DNA from: Citromicrobium sp. JLT1363
Lineage (GTDB): Bacteria > Pseudomonadota > Alphaproteobacteria > Sphingomonadales > Sphingomonadaceae
NCBI RefSeq assembly: GCF_000186705.1
Contig: NZ_AEUE01000001.1
Coordinates: 248,001 to 312,000, forward strand
Length of the DNA stretch: 64,000 bases
Direction: 5' to 3'
This document shows positions 7,882 to 16,309 of the stretch, piece after piece. The notes under the pieces are model-generated. The model saw only the letters and a program-made list of their open reading frames with translations. It ran no database searches and had not been told where the DNA came from. A program made the position numbers and the translations under genes. Numbering within the stretch: position 1 is the stretch's first letter; each line of letters opens with the position of its first letter.

Positions 7882-8771
7882 GCGCACAGATCATCGACGG
7901 AAAGGCCTTCGCGGCCAGTCTGCGCGAGCGCGTCGGCGCGCATGCGGCCACCTTTGCCGAGAAGGCGGGCCGCAAGCCTGGCCTCGCCGTGGTGCTGGTG
8001 GGAGAAGACCCGGCCAGCCAGGTCTATGTCGGTGCGAAGGGCAAGGCGACGCTGGCCGCCAACATGGAGAGCTTCGAGCACCGCCTGCCTGCCGACACAT
8101 CGCAGGACGATCTGATCGCGCTGGTCGAGCAGCTGAATGCCGATCCGGCGGTCGACGGCATCCTCGTCCAGCTGCCACTGCCGGGCGATCTCGACGAACA
8201 GGCGGTGATCGCGGCGATCGATCCGGGCAAGGATGTCGACGGTTTCCATGTCGAGAGTGCGGGGCGGCTGATGGTCGGGCGCGAAGGGTTCGTGCCGTGT
8301 ACGCCGCTTGGCTGCATCATGCTGCTGCAGGACCGGCTGGGCGATCTTTCGGGCCTGAACGCGGTTGTCATCGGGCGCTCCAACATCGTGGGCAAGCCCA
8401 TGGCGCAGCTGCTGCTGGACGCAAACGCCACCGTCACCATCGCGCATAGCCGAACGAAGGACCTGCCCGAGGTCGTCCGCCGTGCGGATATCGTGGTCGC
8501 CGCGGTGGGTCGTGCCGAGATGGTCAAGGCGGACTGGATCAAGCCCGGAGCCACGGTGATCGATGTCGGCATTAATCGCCTTGCGCCTGCCGAGGGCGAA
8601 AAAAGAGGGCGTCTGGTGGGCGATGTCGAGTTCGCGGGCGTCAAGGATGTGGCGGGCGCGATCACGCCCGTCCCCGGCGGGGTCGGCCCCATGACCATCG
8701 CGGTGCTGCTGCGTAACACGCTTGTCGCGGCGCACGCGCATGAGGGGCTCGAACCGCCGGAGGGCCTGTGA
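7878..8771 (+). CDS. folD: Bifunctional methylenetetrahydrofolate dehydrogenase/methenyltetrahydrofolate cyclohydrolase
   Basis: 297 residues, standard for FolD, which interconverts one-carbon folates in the cytosol. Seen motifs: [20 protein letters not shown] (with the catalytic lysine in the following YVxxK stretch), [29 protein letters not shown], the nucleotide-binding [14 protein letters not shown], and [18 protein letters not shown]. It starts at GTG 7878, inside the yggT stop, and its own stop overlaps the next gene's GTG. This marks a compact operon. Confidence 0.96.
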   Translation: MSAQIIDGKAFAASLRERVGAHAATFAEKAGRKPGLAVVLVGEDPASQVYVGAKGKATLAANMESFEHRLPADTSQDDLIALVEQLNADPAVDGILVQLPLPGDLDEQAVIAAIDPGKDVDGFHVESAGRLMVGREGFVPCTPLGCIMLLQDRLGDLSGLNAVVIGRSNIVGKPMAQLLLDANATVTIAHSRTKDLPEVVRRADIVVAAVGRAEMVKADWIKPGATVIDVGINRLAPAEGEKRGRLVGDVEFAGVKDVAGAITPVPGGVGPMTIAVLLRNTLVAAHAHEGLEPPEGL

Positions 8772-9532
8772 AGCCAGCGCACACTTTCGCCGCGACGATC
8801 CTCGCCGGTTGCATGCTGGCCGCTTGTGCGGGCCCATCGGGTCCGCGCACCCCACGCGACGTAATCGACCGCGCGCTGGGCAGCGCGCCCTATGCAGCCC
8901 AGCCCGGCGAGATCGTCGCGCGCGAAGTGGAATACCAGCTCGCTGCGCGCGAACGGGGCCAGTATACCGCGATGCTGGACTTCGCCGCAGGCGATGCGGT
9001 GGTGCATGGGCGAAACGGGCCCGTGCCTGCGCGCCCGGTCTTCTCCAGCCTCCAGGACCCCGAAACCACCATCGAGTGGAGCCCGCGCACGGTCATCATG
9101 AGCTGCGATGGCAATCTGGCCGTCAGTTCCGGCCGTTACCGGGAGCCCGAAGGCTTCGTCGGCACCTTCGTGACCGTGTGGGAGCGTGACGACAGGAACG
9201 ACGATTACGAGTGGAGCTACGATGTTGCCGGGCGCGACGATCCGCAGCCGCCGCCCGAGGTCATCGACGAGGATGCGATCGTCGTCACCGCGATCGATAC
9301 GATCCGCGGGCTGGTGGCGGACTGTCCGCGCGCGGGAACGACGGTGCCCGCGCCGCCGGTGATCGAACCTGCCGCAGGTGCCAGCCACGGCCAGGAGGTT
9401 TCGCCCGACGGAACCCTGCGCTGGTACTGGGAGCACCGGGCCGATGGAACAAGATACGCCCGCGGCGACTTCTACACGTCCGGCGCGTGGGATACGGTGA
9501 TCGAGCGATCCTTCGCCTCGCCGCCGGAATGA
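8768..9532 (+). CDS. Lipoprotein of unknown function
   Basis: 254 residues. The N-terminus ([20 protein letters not shown]) has a lipobox with C20 as the likely lipidated residue, so the mature protein should be membrane-anchored on the periplasmic side. The body has '[28 protein letters not shown]', a stretch of beta-rich sequence around [22 protein letters not shown], and a [23 protein letters not shown] end. I do not recognise a family. GTG start overlaps folD by four bases, so it belongs to the same operon. Confidence 0.75.
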   Translation: MKPAHTFAATILAGCMLAACAGPSGPRTPRDVIDRALGSAPYAAQPGEIVAREVEYQLAARERGQYTAMLDFAAGDAVVHGRNGPVPARPVFSSLQDPETTIEWSPRTVIMSCDGNLAVSSGRYREPEGFVGTFVTVWERDDRNDDYEWSYDVAGRDDPQPPPEVIDEDAIVVTAIDTIRGLVADCPRAGTTVPAPPVIEPAAGASHGQEVSPDGTLRWYWEHRADGTRYARGDFYTSGAWDTVIERSFASPPE

Positions 9533-9560
9533 CCGAAGCCGAACCCTAGGCCCGCAGCCC

Positions 9561-10184
9561 ATGCTCGAACTCTTCTTCTCCGCCTTCGTGACCTTCTTCG
9601 TGGTGGTCGACCCGCCCGGTTGCGCGCCGATCTATGCCGGGCTGACGCGCGAGGCGAGCCGGGCGCAGACCGTATCGATGGCAATCCGCGCCACGGTGAT
9701 CTCGGGGCTGATCCTGCTGGTCTTCGGCCTGTTCGGTGAACAACTGCTCGGCGCGCTGGGCATCGAACTGGACAGCTTCCGCATCGCGGGCGGCATCATG
9801 CTGTTCATGATCGCGATCGACATGGTGTTCGAGAAACGCACCGAGCGGCGCGAGGAACGCGCGGAGAAGATCAACGCCAATCCCGAGATAGAGGATGTCT
9901 CCGTCTTCCCCATGGCCATGCCCATGATGGCCGGGCCCGGCGCCATCGCGGCTATCATGCTGCTGATGAACCAGGCGACCGGGATCGAAGAGAGCGTCGT
10001 CGTATTCGCGGCAGCCGGGCTGGTGCTGCTGATCACCATGGCATCGCTGATTGCAGCGCGCCCGTTGATGAACCTTGTCGGCACGCGGATAGAGGCAGCG
10101 ATCACACGGCTGCTGGGCGTCCTGCTGGCCGCACTCGCCTCGCAATTCGTGATCGACGGCCTGCGCGGCACCTTGCTGGCCTGA
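9561..10184 (+). CDS. MarC family integral membrane protein
   Basis: 207 residues with six hydrophobic segments. The N-terminal 'LFFSAFVTFFVVVDPPGCAPIYAGLT', the middle 'FRIAGGIMLFMIAIDMV' and the 'FPMAMPMMAGPGAIAAIMLL' segment are characteristic of MarC/YhcE-type proteins, inner-membrane proteins of unproven transport function. A charged cytoplasmic loop (EKRTERREERAEKINANPEIED) separates the halves. Last gene of the argB string, 28 bases after the lipoprotein. Confidence 0.9.
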   Translation: MLELFFSAFVTFFVVVDPPGCAPIYAGLTREASRAQTVSMAIRATVISGLILLVFGLFGEQLLGALGIELDSFRIAGGIMLFMIAIDMVFEKRTERREERAEKINANPEIEDVSVFPMAMPMMAGPGAIAAIMLLMNQATGIEESVVVFAAAGLVLLITMASLIAARPLMNLVGTRIEAAITRLLGVLLAALASQFVIDGLRGTLLA

Positions 10185-10202
10185 CCGGGCGCGCGGCCCC
10201 GG

Positions 10203-10808
10203 CTACTGCAGGGTAACCCTGTCGTCGGTGCCGTTCTGGCGGCCGAAGAAATACATCAGCTGGATCAGCAGTTCGCACCGCGCGGCAAGGTCCGGCGATT
10301 CGAGCAGGGCCTGCTTGGATGCCGCGTCGAACGGTGCGATCTGGCTGACCCCGTTGATCAGCGACTGGTCGTCGAGCTGGGCGACCGCGTCCCAGTCCAC
10401 CGAATAGCCCTGCGCATCGGCGAAGCGGCGGGCCTCGCGTTCGAACCCGGCGCGCTCGATCCCGCTCAGCACTTCGTCGCCGTCCTCGGCGATAAGTTCG
10501 CCCTCCACCTGACGGAAGGGGGTTGAGACGTCGAGTTCGCGGATCATGCGAAAGCGGCTCTCTCCGTCGAGCACCAGGTTGTAGCGCCCGTCGTCCAGCG
10601 CCTCGACCTCGGCGATCTTGCCCACACAGCCGACTTCGTAGAGGTCCGAGCCCTCGCGCGCCTGCTTGGGCTGGATCATCGCGATTCGCCTGTCCCGCGC
10701 GAGGGCATCGCCCACCAGCGCGCGATAGCGCGGCTCGAACATGTGCAGCGGCAGTTGCAGGCCGGGAAACAGCACGGCACCGGAAAGCGGGAAGATCGAC
10801 AGGCGCAT
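10203..10808 (-). CDS. LON N-terminal (substrate-binding) domain protein
   Basis: 201 residues made almost entirely of the N-terminal domain of Lon protease, without ATPase or protease parts. Clear family features are the start MRLSIFPLSGAVLFPGLQLPLHMFEPRYRAL, then RIAMIQPKQ, VGCVGKI, and the 'DGRYNLVLDGESRFRMI' strand. Such stand-alone LON-domain proteins may bind unfolded protein or act with partner proteases; their role is unproven. Start at 10808 chosen at the family's universal beginning. It is five bases after the thioredoxin-TPR gene, an arrangement common in alphaproteobacteria. Confidence 0.9.
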   Translation of the reverse strand: MRLSIFPLSGAVLFPGLQLPLHMFEPRYRALVGDALARDRRIAMIQPKQAREGSDLYEVGCVGKIAEVEALDDGRYNLVLDGESRFRMIRELDVSTPFRQVEGELIAEDGDEVLSGIERAGFEREARRFADAQGYSVDWDAVAQLDDQSLINGVSQIAPFDAASKQALLESPDLAARCELLIQLMYFFGRQNGTDDRVTLQ

Positions 10809-10813
10809 GGGGG

Positions 10814-11743
10814 CTATCCGAAGAGGATCTTCGACAGGCGCCGACGCGTGGCGACCACCCATGGATCTTCCAGCCCGACGGCTTCGAAAATCTGCAGCAG
10901 CTTGGTGCGCGCCGCGCCCTCGTTCCATTCACGGTCTTCCTCGACCATGGAGAGCAGCTCGTCGGCGGCCGCATCACGCTGGCGCGCCGCAAAGGCCGCT
11001 TCGGCATAGGCATAGCGCGCGTCCATATCGCCGCCTTGGGCCTTTTCGCGCAGGGCGGTCAGTTCGCTGTCGTCCACCTTCTCGCCCGCGAGTTCAAGCT
11101 GCGCACCGGCCTGTGCCACGGCGGGGTCGGCCTTCTGTTCGTCGGTCAGCGCGTCGAAGGTCGCCTGCGCCTGCTCCTGCTGCCCGTTGGCCAGCAACGC
11201 GCGAATCAGGCCGGACTGGATTTCGGGACGGCTTGCGATCTCGGGCGGGGCGGCGCCTGCGATCTCGCTATAGAGCTGAACCGCTTTCTCGTTCTCGCCT
11301 GCCTCCAGCAACTGTTCGCCCATGGCGATCAGCTGTTCGACATCGGGCATGCCGTCGTTCGGTCCGCCTTCGGCACCATCCGCATTCGGATCGAGCGGTA
11401 TCTGGGCAAGAATCTGGTCGAGCGCCTGCTTCAGCTGGCTTTCGCTGCGCGCGCTGGTGAGATCGGCAACGGGGCGGCCCTGGAACATCGCGTAGACCGT
11501 CGGGATCGACTGGACCTGGAACTGGCTGGCGATGAACTGTTCCTCATCGACATTCACCTTCTTCAGGATCACGCCCTTGTCGGCATATTCGGCGGCGACC
11601 TTTTCCAGCATCGGCGCCAGCGCCTTGCACGGCCCGCACCACTCGGCCCAGAAATCGAGCACCACCAGCTTCGACATCGAAGGTTCCACGACCTCCTGCC
11701 GGAAGCGATCGACTGCTTTTTGTTCCTCGATATTGAGCCCCAT
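10814..11743 (-). CDS. Thioredoxin-fold protein with TPR-like C-terminal half (CnoX/YbbN type)
   Basis: 309 residues. Residues about 10-110 are a thioredoxin domain with the active site WAEWCGPCK (C36, C39) and the cis-proline strand SIPTVYAMF. The rest is a helical TPR-like region (QLIAMGEQLLEAGENEKAVQLYSEI and similar). This is the layout of CnoX/YbbN, a holdase and redox helper that hands proteins to chaperones; here the canonical CGPC is kept, so it should be redox-active. Start is ATG 11743; a TTG nine bases upstream has better spacing to GGGGA and could be used instead. Operon with the LON-domain gene. Confidence 0.9.
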   Translation of the reverse strand: MGLNIEEQKAVDRFRQEVVEPSMSKLVVLDFWAEWCGPCKALAPMLEKVAAEYADKGVILKKVNVDEEQFIASQFQVQSIPTVYAMFQGRPVADLTSARSESQLKQALDQILAQIPLDPNADGAEGGPNDGMPDVEQLIAMGEQLLEAGENEKAVQLYSEIAGAAPPEIASRPEIQSGLIRALLANGQQEQAQATFDALTDEQKADPAVAQAGAQLELAGEKVDDSELTALREKAQGGDMDARYAYAEAAFAARQRDAAADELLSMVEEDREWNEGAARTKLLQIFEAVGLEDPWVVATRRRLSKILFG

Positions 11744-11776
11744 GCTGGCCAAGTGCGGTCCCCTTTCTATGCGGTT

Positions 11777-11804
11777 GCGAGAAGCCCCAATGTGGGCTTT
11801 TCGC
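11777..11804. promoter_or_regulatory. Eleven-pair hairpin upstream of the thioredoxin gene
   Basis: GCGAGAAGCCC (11777-11787) pairs with GGGCTTTTCGC (11794-11804) with one wobble. It lies in the leader of the minus-strand thioredoxin gene. It could equally be a transcription stop for plus-strand read-through, but it lacks a long T-run. Confidence 0.4.
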
Positions 11805-11884
11805 CGAAGATGTGAAGGGCGGGAATGCGCGTGCAATTTTGCGCTTGCGATAGCCTCTCCTCATTGCTAGGTGCCCGCTTCCCA

Positions 11885-11915
11885 TTCCGGCGAAGAGCTT
11901 CGCGCCTTGCCGGAA
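11885..11915. other. Nested hairpin just upstream of tRNA-Gly
   Basis: TTCCGGC (11885-11891) pairs with GCCGGAA (11909-11915), and the enclosed GCGAAG-AGCTTCGC can form an inner stem. It sits 11 bases before the tRNA. It may be part of the tRNA precursor leader; no family recognised. Confidence 0.35.
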
Positions 11916-11926
11916 ACGCCATGTGA

Positions 11927-12001
11927 GCGGGCGTAGCTCAGGGGTAGAGCACAACCTTGCCAAGGTTGGGGTCGGGCGTTCGAATCGCCTCGCCCGCTCC
12001 A
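11927..12001 (+). tRNA. tRNA-Gly(GCC)
   Basis: A complete cloverleaf. The acceptor stem GCGGGCG pairs with CGCCCGC, the D arm is GCTCAGGGGTAGAGC, the anticodon arm CAACC-TTGCCAA-GGTTG carries anticodon GCC, and the T arm has TTCGAATC. The 3' CCA is encoded (discriminator T at 11998). It reads GGC/GGT glycine codons. No integrase or duplicated 3' end is visible next to it, so it is not an obvious integration site here. Confidence 0.97.
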
Positions 12002-12061
12002 TTGTCCTTTTTCCGACAAACAGCATTCGCAGGCCGGTCAGCATCGCGACCGGGTCTTGCA

Positions 12062-12097
12062 TGATACTATATCACCCGCTAGCGGAGCGGATGATAT
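12062..12097. promoter_or_regulatory. Overlapping inverted repeats upstream of the ZnuD-like receptor (candidate metal-repressor operator)
   Basis: Two symmetric elements overlap: TGATA-CTA-TATCA at 12062-12074, and a longer pair ATATCACCCGCT (12069-12080) with AGCGGATGATAT (12086-12097), with one mismatch. They end 27 bases before the receptor ATG, in the expected promoter or leader region. The TGATA/TATCA half sites are AT-rich palindromes of the kind bound by Fur-superfamily repressors such as Zur. That assignment is inference from the downstream gene. Confidence 0.5.
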
Positions 12098-12124
12098 AAA
12101 GTCACTCAACTCGGAAGGTCTCCC

Positions 12125-14323
12125 ATGAAAAAGTTCTCCACGAGCGGTCTGCCACTGCTTGCTCTTGCCCTTGGCCTGGTGCCGCGGGTCGCGATGGCGC
12201 AACAGGCAGAGCCTGCGCCGCAGGCCGGAGACGAGGCCGACTTCGACGACGACTTCCACAACCGGAGCAACGAGGCGGGCGAGATCGTCGTCACCGCCAG
12301 CCGCAGCATCCGTGAGCTGGACATCCTGGCGGGCACCTCCGTGGTCGAGGGGCTGGAACTGCAGCGCAGCATGGACGGTCAGGTCGGCGAAATCCTCGAA
12401 GAGCAGCCCGGCGTATCGGGAACGGGCTTCACACCCGGCGCGTCCCGCCCGATCCTGCGCGGTTTCGGTGGCGAGCGGATCCGGGTGCTGACCGACGGCG
12501 TCGGGACGCTCGACGCCTCGAATACGTCGGACGATCATGCGGTCAGCATCAATCCGCTGACCGTGGAGCGGATCGAAGTGCTGCGCGGTCCCGCCGTGCT
12601 GCTTTACGGGAGCCAGGCGATCGGCGGTGCCGTGAACGTGATCGACAAGCGGATCCCGCTCCGCCTCACGGAAGAGCCGATCCACATCGATACTCTGGCG
12701 AGCTACGACACCGTTAATGACGAATATCGGGTCGGCGGATCGGTCGACGTGCCGTTCGCCAACGGTTTCGTCTTTCACCTCGACGGAAGTTATCTCGACG
12801 CGGGCGATCTCGACATTCCCGGCTTTGCGCTGACCGACGATCTGCGCGCGGACCTGCTGGCCGACGCGCTGGAAGAGGAAGGCGAGGGCGAGTTCGACGA
12901 AGCCGCGGAACTGCGCGAGCAGGCCAATGCGCGCGGCACCGTGCCCAATACTTTCGTCGAGACGACATCGGTCAACGGCGGGCTCGCCTTCTTCAGCAAC
13001 GGCAGCTCCTTCGGTTTCGGCGCAGGCTATTACGACTCCACCTATGGTGTGCCCGAGAATCCGGCCGGCGGACATCACCACCACGAGGAAGGTGGCGCCG
13101 GAGGCGGCGAAGAGGAGGAGGAAGGCGTCTCCATCGGGCTGGAACAGTTCCGCGCCGATTTTCGTGCCGACCTCGACCTTGGCTCGGGCTTCCTCGATCG
13201 CATGCTGACGCGCGTGGGCTACAGCGATTACACGCATACCGAATTCGAAGGCTCCGAAGTGGGCACGGTGTTCGACGTCACGGGTTTCGAAGGCCGTGCG
13301 GAATTCGTGCAGAACCCCGTTGGCGATCTGCGCGGTTCCTTCGGCGGACAGTTCTACATCCGCGATTTCGCAGCGGTCGGCGAAGAAGCCTTCGTCGCGC
13401 CCAACCAGACGGAGCAGTACGGCTTCTTCACCCTGCAGGAGCTGAGCCTCGGCAATTTCCAGATCGAAGGCTCCGCCCGGTACGAGACGACCGATGCGCG
13501 ATCCAACGCGCTGGGTGTGGACCGCCACTTCGATGTGCTCTCGGGCGCTCTGGGCCTGTCCTACGATCTGGGCGGCCTGCGGATCGGCGTGAACGGTTCA
13601 CGGGTGGGCCGTGCGCCAGCCGGTGAAGAGCTGTTCGCCGACGGCCCCCACGTGGCGACCGGGCAATACGAGGTCGGCGACGTCAATCTCGATGTCGAGC
13701 GCGCATGGGGCCTCGAAGGCTTCGTTCGCGGCCAGGTCGGCCCGGCCACGGTGAACCTGACCGTGTTCAAGAGCTGGTTCGACGATTACATCTTCCTCGA
13801 CAACACCGGCACCTTCGTCGACGAGGAAGGCACTGCGGTGCCTGCCGACGACGAGGAAGCCATCCCGCTGTTCACCTACCTCCAGCAGGATGCGAACTAC
13901 TTCGGCGTCGAGGCCGAAGTCAGCGTGCCCCTCATCGAGAATGACGGGTTCGCGGTGATCGGCGAAGCCAGTGCCGAATATGTCGAGGCGGAGCTGGACG
14001 ATGGTTCGCCCGTCCCGCGCATCCCGCCGCTGGGCCTTTCGGGCGCGCTGACCGCAACCACGGGCGCATTCGACGTGCGCGGCGAGGTCGAATGGTTCGG
14101 CGAGCAGGACGATGTGCCCGCTTTCGAGAGCACCACCGACAGCTTCACTTTCGTCAACGCTTCGGTCGCCTGGCGCCCGATCCGCGGGGACAAGAACGTC
14201 ACGCTGCTGGCCAAGGTGGAGAACATCTTCGACCAGCAGGGCCGCCGTGCGACCAGCTTCACGCGCGACTATGTGCCGCTGCCGGGCCGCAACTTCTCGC
14301 TGAGCCTGCGGACCAGCTTCTAG
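12125..14323 (+). CDS. TonB-dependent outer-membrane receptor, ZnuD-like, with His/Glu-rich loop
   Basis: 732 residues. The signal peptide is cut after residue 24 (PRVAMA-QQ). The plug domain follows, with EIVVTASRSIRELD, GVSGTGFTPGASRPILRGFGGERIRVLTDGV, VERIEVLRGPAVLLYGSQAIGG and NVIDKR, and then a 22-strand-type barrel ending in aromatic FSLSLRTSF. An extracellular-loop-like segment around residues 319-336 has four consecutive histidines followed by glycines and a run of glutamates. Together with other acidic loops this suits zinc or another divalent metal, as in ZnuD receptors. Energy would come from TonB-ExbBD, not encoded here. An inverted repeat upstream may be the metal-responsive operator. 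The exact ligand is inference. Confidence 0.88.
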   Translation: MKKFSTSGLPLLALALGLVPRVAMAQQAEPAPQAGDEADFDDDFHNRSNEAGEIVVTASRSIRELDILAGTSVVEGLELQRSMDGQVGEILEEQPGVSGTGFTPGASRPILRGFGGERIRVLTDGVGTLDASNTSDDHAVSINPLTVERIEVLRGPAVLLYGSQAIGGAVNVIDKRIPLRLTEEPIHIDTLASYDTVNDEYRVGGSVDVPFANGFVFHLDGSYLDAGDLDIPGFALTDDLRADLLADALEEEGEGEFDEAAELREQANARGTVPNTFVETTSVNGGLAFFSNGSSFGFGAGYYDSTYGVPENPAGGHHHHEEGGAGGGEEEEEGVSIGLEQFRADFRADLDLGSGFLDRMLTRVGYSDYTHTEFEGSEVGTVFDVTGFEGRAEFVQNPVGDLRGSFGGQFYIRDFAAVGEEAFVAPNQTEQYGFFTLQELSLGNFQIEGSARYETTDARSNALGVDRHFDVLSGALGLSYDLGGLRIGVNGSRVGRAPAGEELFADGPHVATGQYEVGDVNLDVERAWGLEGFVRGQVGPATVNLTVFKSWFDDYIFLDNTGTFVDEEGTAVPADDEEAIPLFTYLQQDANYFGVEAEVSVPLIENDGFAVIGEASAEYVEAELDDGSPVPRIPPLGLSGALTATTGAFDVRGEVEWFGEQDDVPAFESTTDSFTFVNASVAWRPIRGDKNVTLLAKVENIFDQQGRRATSFTRDYVPLPGRNFSLSLRTSF

Positions 14324-14324
14324 C

Positions 14325-14804
14325 TCAGACCGCGGTGCCGTCGGGGGCCTTTTGCCGGGCCTCCTCGGCGCCGTTTTCTGTCCCCCCGGCCCGCGCGGCG
14401 CGCAGTTCTGCGCGTCGCGCGCGGTCGCGTTCGCGCCACACGTCGACCGATCCGCGCGCCTGCCCGTAGGCGAAGACCATCAGCAGGCCGCCCGCAATGG
14501 CGAGGTTCTTCAGCGCGACCTGCAACTGCGCATGGTCGGCCAGCGCATTGTGGAAGAAGAAGATGGTCGCCAGCGTGAAGCCGCACAGCAGGATGCTGCT
14601 GACCCGGGTCATGAACCCGATGGCGAGGAACATGCCGAACACCACTTCGAAGATCCCTACCGGCAAGGCGATGCCGGTGGGCAGGGTGGTCGTCTGTTCG
14701 AGGAAGGTCTGCGTCGCACCCAGGTTCACCAGCTTGGTGATCCCGGCGACGATGAAGATCAGGGCCAGGAGTATCCGGCCGAGAACGGAAGCAAGAAACG
14801 CCAT
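14325..14804 (-). CDS. DoxX family membrane protein
   Basis: 159 residues. It begins MAFLASVLGRILLALIFIVAGITKLVN, the standard DoxX opening, with further helices TGIALPVGIFEVVFGMFLAIGF, ILLCGFTLATIFFFHNA and LKNLAIAGGLLMVFAYG. The C-terminus is a charged cytoplasmic tail (VWRERDRARRAELRAARAGG). DoxX-type proteins are small quinone- or redox-associated inner-membrane proteins; the function here is not determined. Its stop is one base past the stop of the convergent TonB receptor. 67 bases downstream of the saccharopine-dehydrogenase-like gene on the same strand. Confidence 0.88.
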   Translation of the reverse strand: MAFLASVLGRILLALIFIVAGITKLVNLGATQTFLEQTTTLPTGIALPVGIFEVVFGMFLAIGFMTRVSSILLCGFTLATIFFFHNALADHAQLQVALKNLAIAGGLLMVFAYGQARGSVDVWRERDRARRAELRAARAGGTENGAEEARQKAPDGTAV

Positions 14805-14871
14805 GTCGTAAGTCTCCCCGTTGCTACCCCAATCCAATGGTCCGGGAGCGCAGAACGCTCCCGGCGCGCAA

Positions 14872-16047
14872 TCATTCCTCCACCTCGAAGGTCAGCGCGG
14901 CATGATCGCGCAACCGCGCGACCAGCGCTTCGCCCAGGATCGATCCCGGGGTGCCGATGCCGCCCGGCGCATCGCTTTCCAGAAGCGCGATACCCGTTTC
15001 GGAAATCATCCGGCTGGTGGAGCCATAGCCCGGATCGTACTTGCCCTTCACTGCGTAGCGCAGCGTTTCGCCATTCGCGGTCTCGCCGATCAGCAGCACG
15101 TCGTAATAGCCGTTCTCGCGCTCTTCGGGCGTGGGGCCTTCGCCCGGCTTGGGCGGCTTCGAGCCGAACGGGTTCTTCATCATCTCGGCGGCCGCATTGG
15201 CCGCTGCCTTGCCCGCTTCGCCGGGGCTGGTCAGCACCATCTCGTCGTAGCGGAAATCCTCGCCCCACGGGTGCCCCAGCAGGAAGTTGGTGCGGTGGAC
15301 GTTCTTGGTGTTGATCGGCGCCATCACGAAGGGCGCGGCCCATTTGCCCAGATCGCTTTCGTACTTCGGGATCATGCCGTTAGGCTGGTCGGGCCCGTCG
15401 AACCCGGGGGTGAGGCCGAAGGGGCTGCGCATGATCTTGATGAGCGAGGGGTCGCGCGCCATCGCCTTCATGCTTTCGGTGAGGCTGGCGGCGGTGCCGC
15501 CGCTGAAGGTGCCCTTCATCGCGCGGACCCGCCCGCGCACGGTCTTGCACGGTGCGCCGAACCGCTCGCGCGCTTCCTTCTGCAGCATCAGCACGCCCAG
15601 ATCGAAGGGGATCGAATCGAACCCGGAGGAAAAGCTGATCCGCGCTCCGCTGGCCTTTGCGTCTTCGTGGTACTTGTCGATCATCTGCCGCATCCACGCA
15701 GGCTCTCCGCAAAGGTCGGCATAATGCGTGCCGCTCTTCGCGCAGGCAGCGAGCAGCGGTTCGCCATAGAGCTGGTACGGGCCGACCGTGGTGATGATGA
15801 CCTTCGCCTGCTCGCACATTTGCTCGAGACTGACTGTGTCGGCGGCGTCGGCAACGATCGTGGGCGTCGAATCGGGTGCGCCGATCTCGCGCTTCACCGC
15901 CGCCAGCTTGTCCGGATCGCGGCCCGCCATCGCCCATGTCGGCGCATCGGGCCGGTCGCCGTATTCGCGCAGGAAATGCTCGGCAACAAGGCGCCCGGTA
16001 TAGCCGGTTGCACCATAGATCACGATGTCGAATTGCCTGTCGGTCAC
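14872..16047 (-). CDS. Saccharopine dehydrogenase-like / trans-acting enoyl reductase family protein
   Basis: 391 residues. The N-terminus DIVIYGATGYTGRLVAEHFLREY is a Rossmann fold with GATGYTG, followed by WAMAGRDPDKL, VIITTVGPYQLYGEPLLAAC and THYADLCGEPAWM. These are diagnostic of the saccharopine-dehydrogenase-like NADP-binding family that includes mycobacterial trans-acting enoyl reductases. True saccharopine dehydrogenases make lysine intermediates, whereas this branch often reduces lipid intermediates; the substrate is unknown. No signal peptide. Upstream lies copy 2 of the dispersed hairpin-repeat element. Confidence 0.85.
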   Translation of the reverse strand: MTDRQFDIVIYGATGYTGRLVAEHFLREYGDRPDAPTWAMAGRDPDKLAAVKREIGAPDSTPTIVADAADTVSLEQMCEQAKVIITTVGPYQLYGEPLLAACAKSGTHYADLCGEPAWMRQMIDKYHEDAKASGARISFSSGFDSIPFDLGVLMLQKEARERFGAPCKTVRGRVRAMKGTFSGGTAASLTESMKAMARDPSLIKIMRSPFGLTPGFDGPDQPNGMIPKYESDLGKWAAPFVMAPINTKNVHRTNFLLGHPWGEDFRYDEMVLTSPGEAGKAAANAAAEMMKNPFGSKPPKPGEGPTPEERENGYYDVLLIGETANGETLRYAVKGKYDPGYGSTSRMISETGIALLESDAPGGIGTPGSILGEALVARLRDHAALTFEVEE

Positions 16048-16073
16048 AAGTCTTCTCCCGGGTTGATCGTTTC

Positions 16074-16134
16074 GCCTGACACACCTGACACAGTGTCCAG
16101 GAGAGAAAAAGCCGCCCCCGTCGAAACCGGCGGC
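16074..16134 (-). repeat. Dispersed intergenic element, copy 2: hairpin, T-run, GACACTGTGTC and two GTGTCAGG units
   Basis: Read on the minus strand, GCCGCC (16134-16129) and GGCGGC (16116-16111) form a stem followed by five T's, then CTCTCCTG, GACACTGTGTC, and two GTGTCAGG-type units ending at 16074. The order matches the copy at 5966-6052, which has four units. Here it lies about 27 bases upstream of the saccharopine-dehydrogenase-like gene. Confidence 0.7.
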
Positions 16135-16309
16135 CGAAGGTGCGCAGGGCAGTACGGATGGCAGGCATGGCGCATGGCCGCACTATCGCAGGTTCTGCCG
16201 CAGTAGGAAAATGCGAGCACAAGCTGCTGGGAACGCGCGGGGGGCTTTGCTAACCGGGGATCGTCCGACTGGCGCCCGTTTCTGCGCAAGATCGGGGGGA
16301 GACGGTAGC

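Noticed and set aside
11927-12001. tRNA-Gly as an integration site for a genomic island
   Set aside because: No integrase gene, no duplicated 3' end of the tRNA, and the flanking genes look native.
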